From the NCBI GenBank assembly GCA_027339205.1, contig DAHWOV010000119.1, positions 1-60,595 on the forward strand: a stretch of 60,595 nucleotides of DNA, in the 5' to 3' direction. Source of the DNA: JAJYVT01 sp027339205. GTDB lineage: Bacteria; Actinomycetota; Acidimicrobiia; Acidimicrobiales; RAAP-2. The translations under genes were made by a program, and so were the position numbers. The notes below the pieces were generated by a model. That model was not told the DNA's origin, made no database searches, and saw nothing but the letters and a program-made list of their open reading frames with translations. Shown piece after piece: positions 8,083-16,868 of the stretch. Positions within the stretch are counted from its first letter, which is position 1, and every line of letters begins with the position of its first letter.

Positions 8083-10263
8083 TCACGGTGCGCGCCGGAG
8101 GGGCGCGGCACACAAGAGGAGGGTCTTCTGCCCGACAGAGGCGAACCGTACGGTCGCCTGCGCACGATCGCCGTCCCCCTTCGTGTCCAAGACGACCCCC
8201 GGTCCCCACCGCTCGTGCACCACGTGATCGCCAGCGACGAGGCCGAGGCTCTCGGCTCCGGAGGCGGCGCGCTGCGCATCGGCACGCGCGCTCCCGACGC
8301 TCCGCGTGCCCAAGCTCCCCGAACCGAAGATACGGCCGCCGCCCACCTCGCGGACGAGATCCTCCGGGACCTCCGCGAGGAAGCGGCTGGGCATTCCTGG
8401 CATCGTCCGGCCCCAGAGCGTGCGACTCCATGCGTGGGTGAGATAGAGGAAGCGCCGTGCCCGGGTGATGCCGACATAGCAGAGGCGACGTTCCTCTTCG
8501 AGCTCGAGCGGCTCACCGAGGGTCCGCGAATGGGGGAAGATGCCTTCTTCCATGCCGATGAGGAAGACCGCGGGGTACTCCAGACCCTTGGCGGTGTGCA
8601 GCGTCATGAGCGAGACGCGTGACCCCTCCTGGTCGAGCTCGTCGGCATCCGACACGAGCGCGACGGTCTCCAGGAGCTCCGAGAGGCGCTCGTACTCCTT
8701 CGCCACGCCGACGAGCTCGGCGATGTTCTCGATCCGACCCTCCGCCTCGAGGGTGCCCTCCGCGCCCAGCGCGTCGAGATACCCGGAACGCTTGGCGACC
8801 AGCTCCACCAGATCCCCGGGGGGAACCGCCGCCGCGGCGGCGCGGAGCTCGCCGAGCAGCGTGGACAGCTCCTGGACACCCTTGAGCGCCTTGCCGCTCA
8901 ACCCGGCCTCCCCCGCGTGCTCGAGCATCCGCCCGATCGGGGTCCCTCTCGAGGCCGCAGCGGCAGAGAGACGGAGCACGGACGTCTGCCCGATGCCGCG
9001 CTTGGGCACGTTGACGATCCTGCGGAACGACACCTCGTCGTCGGGGTTCGCGATGACCCGCAGGTACGCGAGGAGGTCGCGGACCTCCCTGCGGTCGTAG
9101 AAGCGCGTCCCGCCCACGACCTTGTAGGGGACACCCTGGTGTACGAGCTCCTCTTCGATCGCGCGGCTCTGGGCGTTGGTCCGGTAGAAGACCGCCACGT
9201 CGCCGTAGGAGAGCCCTTCGGAGGCCTGCAGCCGGAGGATCTCGTGCGCGACGAACGACGCCTCGTCCCGCTCGTCCTCGGCGCGGTAGCGGCACAGCCG
9301 TTCGCCGGTCTCTCCCTCGGTGAACAGCTGCTTGGGGCGCCTTGCGAGGTTGTTCTCGATCACTGCATTGGCCGCGTCGAGGATGGTCTGGGTGGATCGG
9401 TAGTTCTGCTCGAGCAGCACCGTCGTCGCGTCCGGGAACGCGGCCTCGAACTCCAAGATGTTGGCGATCTCGGCGCCGCGCCATCGGTAGATGGATTGGT
9501 CGGAGTCGCCCACCACGGTCACGTTGCCGTGCTCGCGGCCGAGCAGGAGGACCAGCTCGTGCTGCGCGTGGTTGGTGTCCTGGTACTCGTCGACGAGGAT
9601 GTGGCGGAACCGCCGGCGGTAACCCTCGAGGACGTCGCCACAGCTCTGGAGCAGCACGACGGCCTGGAAGAGGAGGTCGTCGAAGTCCATCGCGTTCGCC
9701 GCCTTCAGCCGGCGCTGGTACTCGGTGTACACCTCGCCGATGCGCCGCTGGAACGGGTCCGCGCCCCACGACGCCTCCTCGGCGAACCGTGCAGGACCCA
9801 CCAGCTCGGCCTTCGCCTGCGAGATCACCGCTGCCACCGCGCGCGGGGCGAGGCGCCTGGTGTCGATGTTCAGCTCGTCCTCCACCAACTCGACGAGACG
9901 GCGGGAATCGGTGTCGTCGTAAACGCTGAACGCGCTCTCGTAGCCGAGGCGCCCGCCGTGCACCCGGAGCATCCGCAAGCACGCCGAATGGAAGGTCGAG
10001 ACCCACATCCGCTCGGCACGGGCGCCGACGAGCTCGGCGACCCGCCGGCGCATCTCGTCGGCCGCCTTGTTGGTGAAGGTGATCGCGAGGATCTCCCACG
10101 GCGCGGCGTCTCCGGTCGCGAGCAGGTGCGCGATGCGACGGGTGAGCACCCTCGTCTTGCCCGACCCCGCGCCCGCCACGACGAGCAGCGGGCCACCGCG
10201 GTGCTCCACCGCGGCGCGCTGCGCCGGGTTCAGATCGCCGACGAGGTCGGCGATCGCGCTCAG
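8083..10263 (-). CDS. pcrA: ATP-dependent DNA helicase of the UvrD/PcrA (SF1A) family
   Basis: 3'-to-5' helicase for repair and replication-fork clearance. With the chosen start it has 726 residues: Q-motif LNPAQRAAV (11-19), Walker A AGAGSGKT (30-37), Walker B VDEYQDT, motif III GDSDQSIYRWRGA, and a C-terminal Tudor-like segment ending KTLLLCAAPL, typical of PcrA. No ATG, GTG or TTG lies between the guaB3 end and the Walker A motif, so the start is probably CTG, overlapping the guaB3 stop as CTGA. The frame is open far upstream inside guaB3, but that sequence is an antifunctional shadow rich in Arg and Pro. Confidence 0.94.
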   Translation of the reverse strand: MSAIADLVGDLNPAQRAAVEHRGGPLLVVAGAGSGKTRVLTRRIAHLLATGDAAPWEILAITFTNKAADEMRRRVAELVGARAERMWVSTFHSACLRMLRVHGGRLGYESAFSVYDDTDSRRLVELVEDELNIDTRRLAPRAVAAVISQAKAELVGPARFAEEASWGADPFQRRIGEVYTEYQRRLKAANAMDFDDLLFQAVVLLQSCGDVLEGYRRRFRHILVDEYQDTNHAQHELVLLLGREHGNVTVVGDSDQSIYRWRGAEIANILEFEAAFPDATTVLLEQNYRSTQTILDAANAVIENNLARRPKQLFTEGETGERLCRYRAEDERDEASFVAHEILRLQASEGLSYGDVAVFYRTNAQSRAIEEELVHQGVPYKVVGGTRFYDRREVRDLLAYLRVIANPDDEVSFRRIVNVPKRGIGQTSVLRLSAAAASRGTPIGRMLEHAGEAGLSGKALKGVQELSTLLGELRAAAAAVPPGDLVELVAKRSGYLDALGAEGTLEAEGRIENIAELVGVAKEYERLSELLETVALVSDADELDQEGSRVSLMTLHTAKGLEYPAVFLIGMEEGIFPHSRTLGEPLELEEERRLCYVGITRARRFLYLTHAWSRTLWGRTMPGMPSRFLAEVPEDLVREVGGGRIFGSGSLGTRSVGSARADAQRAASGAESLGLVAGDHVVHERWGPGVVLDTKGDGDRAQATVRFASVGQKTLLLCAAPLRRAP

Positions 10264-11423
10264 CGGCCCATGCCCACGCCCTGGGACCGCTGGAGCTGCT
10301 TGCCCTCGGTCTGCAGGGAGGGGGCGACCATGACCTCGGCCTTCTGGAACTCCTTCACCGTCTCGTAGCCGCAGGTCGCCATGGCCGTGCGGAGGGCGCC
10401 GAAGAGGTTCATCCGCCCGTCGTTCTCGTGGGCCGGGCCGAGGAGGATCTCCTCGAGCGTGCCGCGCACCCCGGTCCTCACCCGCGTGCCGCGCGGGAGC
10501 GTGGGATGGAAGGTGGCCATCCCCCAGTGGAAGCCCCGGGCCGGGGCCTCCACCGCCGACGACAGCGGCGAGCCGAGCATGACGGCGTCGGCGCCGCACG
10601 CGATCGCCTTGGCGATGTCGCCGCCCTTGGACATCCCGCCGTCCGCGATCACATGGACGTAGACGCCGGTCTCGTCGAGGTGGCGCATCCGGGCGCCGGC
10701 GACGTCCGCGATCGCCGTCGCCTGGGGGACACCGAGGCCGAGGACGGCGCGCGTGGTGCACGCGTTGCCCGGTCCCACGCCGACGAGGACGCCGACCGCG
10801 CCGGTGCGCATGAGGTGGAGCCCCGCCTGGTACGAGGCACACCCCCCGACGATGACCGGGATCTCGAACTCCCGGATGAACCGCTTCAAGTTGAGCGGCT
10901 CGGCGGTCTTCGAGACGTGCTCGGCGGACACCACGGTGCCCTGGACGACGAGCACGTCGAGCTCGGCGGCGAGGCACGCGGGCGCGAGCTCCGCCGTCCG
11001 CTGCGGGGTCACCGACGCGGCGGTGACGACGCCGGACTCCTTGATCTGGCGGATCCGCTCGGAGACCAGCTCCACTTTGATCGGCTCCTGGTACATCTGC
11101 TGCATCCGCGACGTGGCCTTGTCGTCGTCGAGCTCTCGGATCTCCTCGAACAGCGGAGCCGGGTCCTCGTAGCGGGTCCAGAGCCCCTCGAGGTTGAGGA
11201 CCCCGAGACCCCCGAGCCGGCCGAGCTCCACCGCGGTGCGGGGGCTCGTGACACCGTCCATTGCGGCGCCGAGCAGCGGCAGGCCGAAGCGGTAGGCGTC
11301 GATCTCCCAGGAGATGTCGACGTCCTCGGGGTCTCGGGTCCTCCGGCTCGGGACGATCGCGATGTCGTCGAACCCGTACGCCCGGCGCCCGGACTTGAAG
11401 ATCCCGATCTCGATGTCTGCCAC
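10260..11423 (-). CDS. guaB3: GuaB3 family IMP dehydrogenase-related protein
   Basis: 387-residue TIM-barrel member of the IMPDH/GMPR superfamily without CBS domains. The catalytic loop cysteine is in GPGNACTTRA (about residue 220); GGMSKGGDI and the C-terminal TCGYETVKEFQ are also recognisable. GuaB3 proteins are common in actinobacteria beside guaB; IMP dehydrogenase activity has been reported for a cyanobacterial member, but the function here is not proven. A conventional guaB is absent from this window. The GTG start has GGAGGG 6-7 nt upstream. The stop overlaps the pcrA start. Confidence 0.92.
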   Translation of the reverse strand: MADIEIGIFKSGRRAYGFDDIAIVPSRRTRDPEDVDISWEIDAYRFGLPLLGAAMDGVTSPRTAVELGRLGGLGVLNLEGLWTRYEDPAPLFEEIRELDDDKATSRMQQMYQEPIKVELVSERIRQIKESGVVTAASVTPQRTAELAPACLAAELDVLVVQGTVVSAEHVSKTAEPLNLKRFIREFEIPVIVGGCASYQAGLHLMRTGAVGVLVGVGPGNACTTRAVLGLGVPQATAIADVAGARMRHLDETGVYVHVIADGGMSKGGDIAKAIACGADAVMLGSPLSSAVEAPARGFHWGMATFHPTLPRGTRVRTGVRGTLEEILLGPAHENDGRMNLFGALRTAMATCGYETVKEFQKAEVMVAPSLQTEGKQLQRSQGVGMGR

Positions 11424-11523
11424 CAGTGCCCTCCAGTAGCCACGCGGTGCTCCGGCTCGCCGTCTCGGTCAGCCCCCACTGTACCGGCCGGCCCCCGGCG
11501 CAGCCGTGCGCAGCGGGACCCGC

Positions 11524-12180
11524 TCAGCCATGCGGCACACGGTCGACGAGGACCGTCGTGAGCAGGTCCACGAGCATTCGGGCGGTCGCCCCCCAGATCG
11601 TCTCCCCCTCGACGTCGAAGAAGTACATCGGGAACCGGGGAAGGCCCGGCTCGCTCCACCACTCCTCGTTGAAGGCGCAAGAGAGGTCTGCGAGGGACGC
11701 GTCGAAGACGCGCTCCACCTCGGCAGGGCTGGGCACGAGCACCGGGCGGTGCGCGAGCGTGGCGACGACCGGGGTGATCGGCGCGCCCGAGCTGAAGGCG
11801 AACGCCTGGGTGAGGTAGCCGACCGGCCGGACGAGCACCGGGAGCAGTCCGATCTCCTCGTGCGCTTCGCGGACCGCGGCGTGAAGAGCGTCCTCCCCCG
11901 GGTCGATGCGCCCTCCGGGGAAGCTCACCTGCCCTCCGTGGGTACGCAGCCGGACGGATCGCCGGGTGAGCACGACGCGGGTCTCGCCATCCTCCTCGAA
12001 GAGGGCCACCAGCACGGCGGAGTGCGCTTCCGTGCCCTGCGCCGCAACGCTTTGCGCCCCCGCGGGAAATCTCCGCCCCGCGCGGCCCAGCGCGTCGAGC
12101 ACCAGCTCGAGCGTGATCCTGCGCCGCGGCGCCCACGGCGGCGGGCCGCCCGGCTCGGCCGTGGCGGGGCGCGGGATCAC
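11524..12180 (-). CDS. Nudix hydrolase, CoA pyrophosphatase-like
   Basis: 218 residues. The Nudix box G-x5-E-x7-REAHEEIG is near residues 86-108, preceded by the UPF0035-type signature LRTHGGQVSFPGG, which points to the CoA diphosphatase (NudL/CoAse) subgroup that hydrolyses CoA and acyl-CoA to 4'-phosphopantetheine and 3',5'-ADP. I chose the GTG 14 nt after the groEL stop (MIPRPATAEP); the open frame continues back into groEL but that portion is not protein-like. It probably shares the groESL transcript. Substrate specificity is inferred from motifs only. Confidence 0.88.
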   Translation of the reverse strand: MIPRPATAEPGGPPPWAPRRRITLELVLDALGRAGRRFPAGAQSVAAQGTEAHSAVLVALFEEDGETRVVLTRRSVRLRTHGGQVSFPGGRIDPGEDALHAAVREAHEEIGLLPVLVRPVGYLTQAFAFSSGAPITPVVATLAHRPVLVPSPAEVERVFDASLADLSCAFNEEWWSEPGLPRFPMYFFDVEGETIWGATARMLVDLLTTVLVDRVPHG

Positions 12181-12194
12181 GATCGGCTCGCCGG

Positions 12195-13844
12195 CTACAT
12201 CATCCCGCCCATGCCGCCCATCCCGCCGCCCATGCCGCCCATGCCGCCTCCGGGTGCGGGTTGGGGCTTCTCGGGCTTGTCGGCCACGAGCACCTCGGTG
12301 GTGAGCAGGAGCGCGGCGATGGACGCAGCGTTCTGGAGGGCAGAGCGGGTCACCTTCGCCGGGTCGATGATCCCCGCCTTCACCAGGTCGACGATCTCCC
12401 CGGTCGTGGCGTCGAGGCCGACGGCTCCGTTCTCGGACTCGACTTGGCGAACGTAGACCGCACCTTCGAGCCCGGCGTTGAGGGCGATCCATCGGAGCGG
12501 CTCCCCGAGCGCCCTGGCGACGATCCGTGCACCGGTCGCCTCGTCGCCCATGAGCGTCGCCGCCTCCTTCTCGACAGCCTCGCGGCTGCGGAGCAGGGCG
12601 GTGCCGCCGCCGGCGACGATGCCCTCCTCGACGGCGGCCCGGGTCGCGGAGAGGGCGTCCTCGATGCGGTGCTTCTTCTCCTTCAGCTCCACCTCGGTCG
12701 CCGCGCCGACCTTCACCACTGCGACCCCGCCCGCCAACTTCGCGAGCCGCTCTTGGAGCTTCTCTCGGTCCCAGTCGGAGTCGGTCTCCTCGATCTCGCG
12801 CTTGATCTGCGCGACGCGACCCTTCACGTCAGTCTCCGCGCCCGCGCCGTCGACGATCGTCGTGTCCTCCTTGGTCACGATGATCCGGCGCGCCCGCCCG
12901 AGCAGGTCGAGCGTCGCATTCTCCAGCTTGAGGCCGATCTCCTCGGAGACCACCTGGCCGCCCGTCAGGATGGCCATGTCCTGGAGCATCGCCTTGCGGC
13001 GATCGCCGAACCCGGGGGCCTTCACCGCGACAGACGTGAACGTGCCGCGGATCTTGTTCACGACCAGCGTTGCGAGCGCCTCTCCCTCGACGTCCTCGGC
13101 AACGACGAGGAGCGGCTTCCCGGTTTGCATGACCTTCTCGAGCACGGGAACGAGGTCGTGGACGGCGCTGATCTTCCCGTTGAAGAACAGGACGAAGGGG
13201 TCCTCGAGCACCGCCTCTTGGCGCTCGGGGTCGGTCACGAAGTACGGGGAGAGGTACCCCTTGTCGAACTGCATGCCCTCGGTGAGCTCCAGCTCCATCC
13301 CGAAGGTGTTGGACTCCTCGACCGTCACGGTGCCGTCCTTGCCGACCTTGTCGATCGCCTCGGCGAGGACGTCGCCGATGGAGGCGTCCGCGGCCGAGAT
13401 CGACGCCACCTGCGCGATCTCGGTCTTGCCCTCGACGTCGCGGGCCTGCTCGGCGATCGACGCCACCGCGGCGGCGACCGCACGCTCGATGCCCCGCTTC
13501 AAGGCTGCAGGGCTGGCGCCGGCCGCGACGTTGCGAAGACCCTCGGAGATGAGCGCCTGCGCGAGCACGGTCGCGGTCGTCGTCCCGTCCCCTGCCACGT
13601 CATTGGTCTTGGTGGCGACCTCCTTCACGAGCTGGGCGCCCATGTTCTCGAAGGGGTCCTCGAGCTCGACCTCCCTGGCGATGGAGACGCCGTCGTTGGT
13701 GATGGTCGGCGGGCCGAACTTCTTCTCGATCACCACGTTGCGCCCCTTGGGGCCGAGGGTGACCTTGACCGTGTCGGCCAGCTTGTTGACGCCGGCCTCG
13801 AGGCCGCGGCGCGCCGCCTCGTCGAATTTCAGGATCTTGGGCAT
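12195..13844 (-). CDS. groEL: Chaperonin GroEL (Hsp60)
   Basis: ATP-dependent folding chamber subunit; 549 residues. PKGRNVVIEK, the phosphate loop GDGTTTATVLAQ and the late signature VAGGGTALLR are all present. The C-terminus ends in Gly-Gly-Met repeats, as in the main housekeeping GroEL; the His-rich tail of specialised actinobacterial paralogues is absent. It lies 88 nt downstream of groES with a strong hairpin in between, and is presumably controlled by the same CIRCE-bearing promoter. Confidence 0.98.
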   Translation of the reverse strand: MPKILKFDEAARRGLEAGVNKLADTVKVTLGPKGRNVVIEKKFGPPTITNDGVSIAREVELEDPFENMGAQLVKEVATKTNDVAGDGTTTATVLAQALISEGLRNVAAGASPAALKRGIERAVAAAVASIAEQARDVEGKTEIAQVASISAADASIGDVLAEAIDKVGKDGTVTVEESNTFGMELELTEGMQFDKGYLSPYFVTDPERQEAVLEDPFVLFFNGKISAVHDLVPVLEKVMQTGKPLLVVAEDVEGEALATLVVNKIRGTFTSVAVKAPGFGDRRKAMLQDMAILTGGQVVSEEIGLKLENATLDLLGRARRIIVTKEDTTIVDGAGAETDVKGRVAQIKREIEETDSDWDREKLQERLAKLAGGVAVVKVGAATEVELKEKKHRIEDALSATRAAVEEGIVAGGGTALLRSREAVEKEAATLMGDEATGARIVARALGEPLRWIALNAGLEGAVYVRQVESENGAVGLDATTGEIVDLVKAGIIDPAKVTRSALQNAASIAALLLTTEVLVADKPEKPQPAPGGGMGGMGGGMGGMGGMM

Positions 13845-13868
13845 GGGGGGAACCTCTCAGAGAAGCGG

Positions 13869-13901
13869 GGCCGCACCGCGCGCGACGCGCCCGGTGCGGC
13901 C
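13869..13901 (-). promoter_or_regulatory. Hairpin in the groES-groEL intergenic region
   Basis: Perfect 9-bp inverted repeat GGCCGCACC / GGTGCGGCC with a 15-nt G+C-rich loop. It is not followed by a T-run and sits about 25 nt before groEL. Intercistronic stem-loops in groESL operons are known to act as processing or stability elements in other bacteria; that role here is an inference. Confidence 0.6.
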
Positions 13902-13932
13902 CTCCTTGCAGATGACGTGCGGATGAACCGCT

Positions 13933-14226
13933 CTACTTGTCCAGCTTGGCGAGCACGTCGCGGCCGGAGAGGATCAGAAGGTCCTCGCCGTCGACAGTGA
14001 TCTCGGTACCGCCGTACTTGGAGTAGACGACGGTGTCGCCCACCTTGACGTCGAGCGGGATGATCTCACCGGTGTTCTCGGCGCGGCGACCGGGTCCCAC
14101 CGCCAAGACCTCGCCCTGCTGGGGCTTCTCCTTGGCGGTGTCGGGGATCACCAGACCCGAGGCGGTGGTCTCCTCCGACTCACCCGGCCGGACCACGATC
14201 CGGTCATCGAGGGGGTGGAGCTTCAT
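13933..14226 (-). CDS. groES: Co-chaperonin GroES (Hsp10)
   Basis: 97-residue lid of the GroEL chamber. PLDDRIVVRP at the N-terminus, the mobile loop ETTASGLVIPDTAKEKP and DVLAKLDK at the end are all classical. The ATG is fixed by AAGGAGG 8 nt upstream. A CIRCE operator and a TTGTGG-N17-TAGCAT promoter lie immediately upstream, so the operon is very likely repressed by HrcA (hrcA itself is not in the window). Confidence 0.98.
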   Translation of the reverse strand: MKLHPLDDRIVVRPGESEETTASGLVIPDTAKEKPQQGEVLAVGPGRRAENTGEIIPLDVKVGDTVVYSKYGGTEITVDGEDLLILSGRDVLAKLDK

Positions 14227-14249
14227 CGAAGCGGCCTCCTTGGCACTTG

Positions 14250-14276
14250 TTGGCACTCGAACCTTACGACTGCTAA
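14250..14276 (-). promoter_or_regulatory. CIRCE operator (HrcA binding site) of groESL
   Basis: On the coding strand: TTAGCAGTC, nine nucleotides, GAGTGCCAA. The known CIRCE consensus is TTAGCACTC-N9-GAGTGCTAA, so 16 of 18 positions match and the spacer is exact. It lies between the -10 element and the Shine-Dalgarno of groES, overlapping the expected transcription start, where an HrcA dimer would block initiation. A second copy of the right half-site (AAGTGCCAA) follows directly at 14241-14249. Confidence 0.88.
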
Positions 14277-14304
14277 TGCTAGCGGACAGGCGGCGAGCCC
14301 ACAA
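14276..14304 (-). promoter_or_regulatory. Promoter of groESL
   Basis: TTGTGG, exactly 17 nt, TAGCAT. It lies over the last codons and stop of rlmN. The -10 hexamer ends where CIRCE begins, placing the start site inside the operator. Together with the CIRCE site and the AAGGAGG ribosome site this makes a compact heat-shock control unit. Confidence 0.65.
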
Positions 14305-15388
14305 CCGCGGCCGCCCGCACCGCGCGCGGCGCGCCGGAGCGCGCTGCGCCCCGCGCGGCGAGCTGCCCGCAGGCGGCGTCGATCTCCGCTCCCCGGGTGG
14401 AGCGGACGGTGGCGTGCACGCCCAGCCGTTCGAGCTCCTCGCGCGCCTCGGCCGCCCGCCGCCGCGAGCTGCCCCGCAAGGGGAAGCCCGGCGTCCGGTT
14501 GAGCGGGATCAAGTTGACGTGGGCATCGAGCGGCCGGGCGAGCTCCGCGAGCTCCGACATGTCCTGGGCGCGGTCGTTCGTCCCCTCGATGAGCGCCCAT
14601 TCGAAGGACAGCCGGCGCCCCGTCGCCTCGACGTACTCGGCGCACGCCTCGGCGAGGGCGGCGAGCGGATAGCGCCGGTTGATCGGCACGAGCCGGTCGC
14701 GCAACGCGTCATTGGCGGCGTGGAGCGACACGGCGAGCTTCACGGGCAGGGGCGCGAGCGCCAAGCGCCGGATGCCCGGCACGAGGCCGACGGTGGAGAC
14801 CGTGAGCCGGCGGGCGGAGATCTCGAGCTCCGAATGGACCCGCTCGATCGCGGCCCACGTGCGGTCGTAGTTGGCGAGCGGCTCGCCCATCCCCATGAAG
14901 ACCACGTTGGAGACCCGCCTGGGCCGCGCGGCACGCAGTGCGGCGACGACCTGCTCGACGATCTCCCCCGCGCTGAGCTGCCGGTCGAAGCCCCCCTGAC
15001 CCGTCGCGCAGAACGCGCAGCCCATGGCACAGCCTGCCTGAGTGGACACGCAGACGGTGACACGGCCGGGATAGACCATGAGGACCGTCTCGACCCTGCG
15101 GCCGTCGCCCAGCTCCCACAGCCACTTCGTGGTGTCGCCGCGGTCGGCCGTCGTGCGGGAGACCTCGGCGGCCGCGGCCGGGAGCGCGTGCTCGAGGCGC
15201 GCTCTGAGCGCGAGCGGAAGATCGGTCATCTCGACAGGCCGGAGGCCCCGTCGGTGCAGGCCGTCCCACACCTGGCGCGCGCGGTACGCAGGCTGGTCGC
15301 CGAGGAGGACCGCCAGCTCCTCGAAGGAGAGGTCGTAGGCGGACCGGTGCCGCACGCGGGCGGGTGCTGCGACCGCCGCCGAAGTCAA
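14279..15388 (-). CDS. rlmN: 23S rRNA (adenine2503-C2)-methyltransferase, radical SAM
   Basis: Methylates A2503 of 23S rRNA (and A37 of some tRNAs) using a 4Fe-4S cluster and SAM. The radical-SAM motif C-x3-C-x2-C is CAMGCAFC near residue 120; VFMGMGEPLANY and SLHAAND are further family signatures. The start is TTG overlapping the tsaD stop as TTGA, with GGTGGAG 4 nt upstream, giving 369 residues. A catalytic Cys lies near the C-terminus (AACGQL). Its 3' end contains the groESL promoter. Confidence 0.95.
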   Translation of the reverse strand: MTSAAVAAPARVRHRSAYDLSFEELAVLLGDQPAYRARQVWDGLHRRGLRPVEMTDLPLALRARLEHALPAAAAEVSRTTADRGDTTKWLWELGDGRRVETVLMVYPGRVTVCVSTQAGCAMGCAFCATGQGGFDRQLSAGEIVEQVVAALRAARPRRVSNVVFMGMGEPLANYDRTWAAIERVHSELEISARRLTVSTVGLVPGIRRLALAPLPVKLAVSLHAANDALRDRLVPINRRYPLAALAEACAEYVEATGRRLSFEWALIEGTNDRAQDMSELAELARPLDAHVNLIPLNRTPGFPLRGSSRRRAAEAREELERLGVHATVRSTRGAEIDAACGQLAARGAARSGAPRAVRAAAVVGSPPVR

Positions 15389-16368
15389 CGCTCCACCTGC
15401 AGGAAGAGGTTGGGGTCGGCAGCGAGCGAGAGCGGGCTCGGGCCGTCGTGCGCGAGGCGGAACGAGCCGGCCGCGGCCACCATCGCGGCGTTGTCCGTGC
15501 ACATCGCCAAGCTCGGCAGGTAGGCCGGCACGTCGACCGCCTCTGCCGCCCTGCGGCGCAGGAGCGAGTTCGCCGCGACCCCGCCGCCCAGGCACAGCCC
15601 GTTCGCCCCCACCTCGCGCACCGCACGCGCGGCCTTGGTGATGAGGACGTCGACGACGGCCTCCTGGAACGACGCTGCAACGTCGGGCGTGGCCGCCCCG
15701 GGGTGGCGCTCTACCGTCCGGACAACCGCGGTCTTGAGCCCCGAGAACGAGAAGTCGTAGCCGTCGTCGAGCATTGCCCGGGGGAGCGCGAACTTTTGCG
15801 GGTCCCCCTCTTTCGCCACGCGGTCGATCGCGGGCCCGCCCGGGTAGCCGAGACCGAGGAAGCGCGCGACCTTGTCGAAGGCCTCTCCCGCCGCGTCGTC
15901 GAGGGTCTGGCCGAGCAGGCGGTAGCGGCCCGGCGCGGCGGCCTCCACGAGCAGCGTGTGGCCGCCCGACACCAAGAGCACCACCAGCGGCCAGACGAGC
16001 CCGGGCTCTTCGATCACCGGAGCGAACAGGTGGCCCTCCAGGTGGTTCACCCCGACGAAGGGCACGTCCCAGCTCATCGCGAGGCCCTTGGCGGCCGAGA
16101 GGCCGACGAGCAGCGATCCCACGAGGCCCGGGCCGTACGTCGCGGCAACCGCGTCGGGCCGGTCGAGGCCGGCTCGTGCCATCGCCTCTTCGACCGCGGG
16201 CATGAGCAGCTCGACGTGTGCCCTCCCCGCGATCTCGGGCACGACCCCCCCGTAGCGGGCGTGGAGGTCGATCTGGCTGGAGACGACCGAGGAGCGGACG
16301 AGCCGGCCGTCGGCGACCACCGCAGCGGCGGTCTCGTCGCAGGACGTCTCGATGCCGAGCACGTTCAC
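15385..16368 (-). CDS. tsaD: tRNA N6-adenosine threonylcarbamoyltransferase TsaD
   Basis: Transfers the threonylcarbamoyl group to A37 of ANN-decoding tRNAs (t6A). The N-terminus LGIETSCDET is the ASKHA-fold phosphate motif; metal ligands are in NHLEGH (about 105-110); SGGHTLL and CLGGGVAAN follow. The chosen GTG overlaps the rimI stop as GTGA and gives 327 residues, the usual size. Works with TsaB and TsaE encoded just upstream; TsaC is not in the window. Confidence 0.97.
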   Translation of the reverse strand: MNVLGIETSCDETAAAVVADGRLVRSSVVSSQIDLHARYGGVVPEIAGRAHVELLMPAVEEAMARAGLDRPDAVAATYGPGLVGSLLVGLSAAKGLAMSWDVPFVGVNHLEGHLFAPVIEEPGLVWPLVVLLVSGGHTLLVEAAAPGRYRLLGQTLDDAAGEAFDKVARFLGLGYPGGPAIDRVAKEGDPQKFALPRAMLDDGYDFSFSGLKTAVVRTVERHPGAATPDVAASFQEAVVDVLITKAARAVREVGANGLCLGGGVAANSLLRRRAAEAVDVPAYLPSLAMCTDNAAMVAAAGSFRLAHDGPSPLSLAADPNLFLQVER

Positions 16369-16868
16369 GCGCGGCGCGCCTCCTCCGCCTCGATGCGGCC
16401 GAGGCGCTCCCGGTACGCCGCCGAGTCGATGTCGTAGGCCCACATCACGTAGGCGTCTTCCCCGATCAGCTGGTAGTAGCCCTTGCGGATCCCGACCGGC
16501 ACGAAGCCGAAGCGCCTGTAGAGCGCCTGCGCGCGCTCGTTGCCGACCGCCACCTCGAGCGAGACGTGGCGAGCGCCCTGCTCGCGGGCGATGCGCATCG
16601 CTCCCAGCATGATCTGGGTGCCCACCCCGCGCCCTTGGTGCTCGGGCGCCACCGCCACAGTGGTCACGTGCGCTTCCTCCTCGGCGAACATGAGCCCGAC
16701 GTAGCCGACGGTCTCCCTGCCCAGACGTGCCACCCGGTACGCCCGGCCCTTCCTCAGCGAGAGCTCGGACACGAAGACGCCGTGGCTCCACGGCTCGGGA
16801 TAGACCACCTGCTCGATGGCCATCACCCGGCGCAGGTCGCGCCGGCGCATCTTCGTGAGCTCGATCAC
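16365..16868 (-). CDS. rimI: Ribosomal protein S18 alanine N-acetyltransferase, GNAT family
   Basis: 167 residues with one GNAT domain; the acetyl-CoA loop QGRGVG is residues 78-83, and NERAQALYRRFGF is the conserved C-terminal helix-strand. A location between tsaB and tsaD is the usual place for rimI. Start GTG overlaps the tsaB stop and the stop overlaps the tsaD start, both as GTGA. S18 as substrate follows from homology; the exact substrate in actinobacteria is less certain. Confidence 0.92.
   Translation of the reverse strand: MIELTKMRRRDLRRVMAIEQVVYPEPWSHGVFVSELSLRKGRAYRVARLGRETVGYVGLMFAEEEAHVTTVAVAPEHQGRGVGTQIMLGAMRIAREQGARHVSLEVAVGNERAQALYRRFGFVPVGIRKGYYQLIGEDAYVMWAYDIDSAAYRERLGRIEAEEARRA

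Noticed and set aside
10264..10977. Upstream extension of the pcrA frame through guaB3
   Set aside because: Arg/Pro/Gly-rich translation without similarity to helicase N-termini; explained by the out-of-frame guaB3 sequence.
12261..14000. Long plus-strand frames opposite groEL
   Set aside because: Composition mirrors groEL third-position G+C; no ribosome site or conserved motif.
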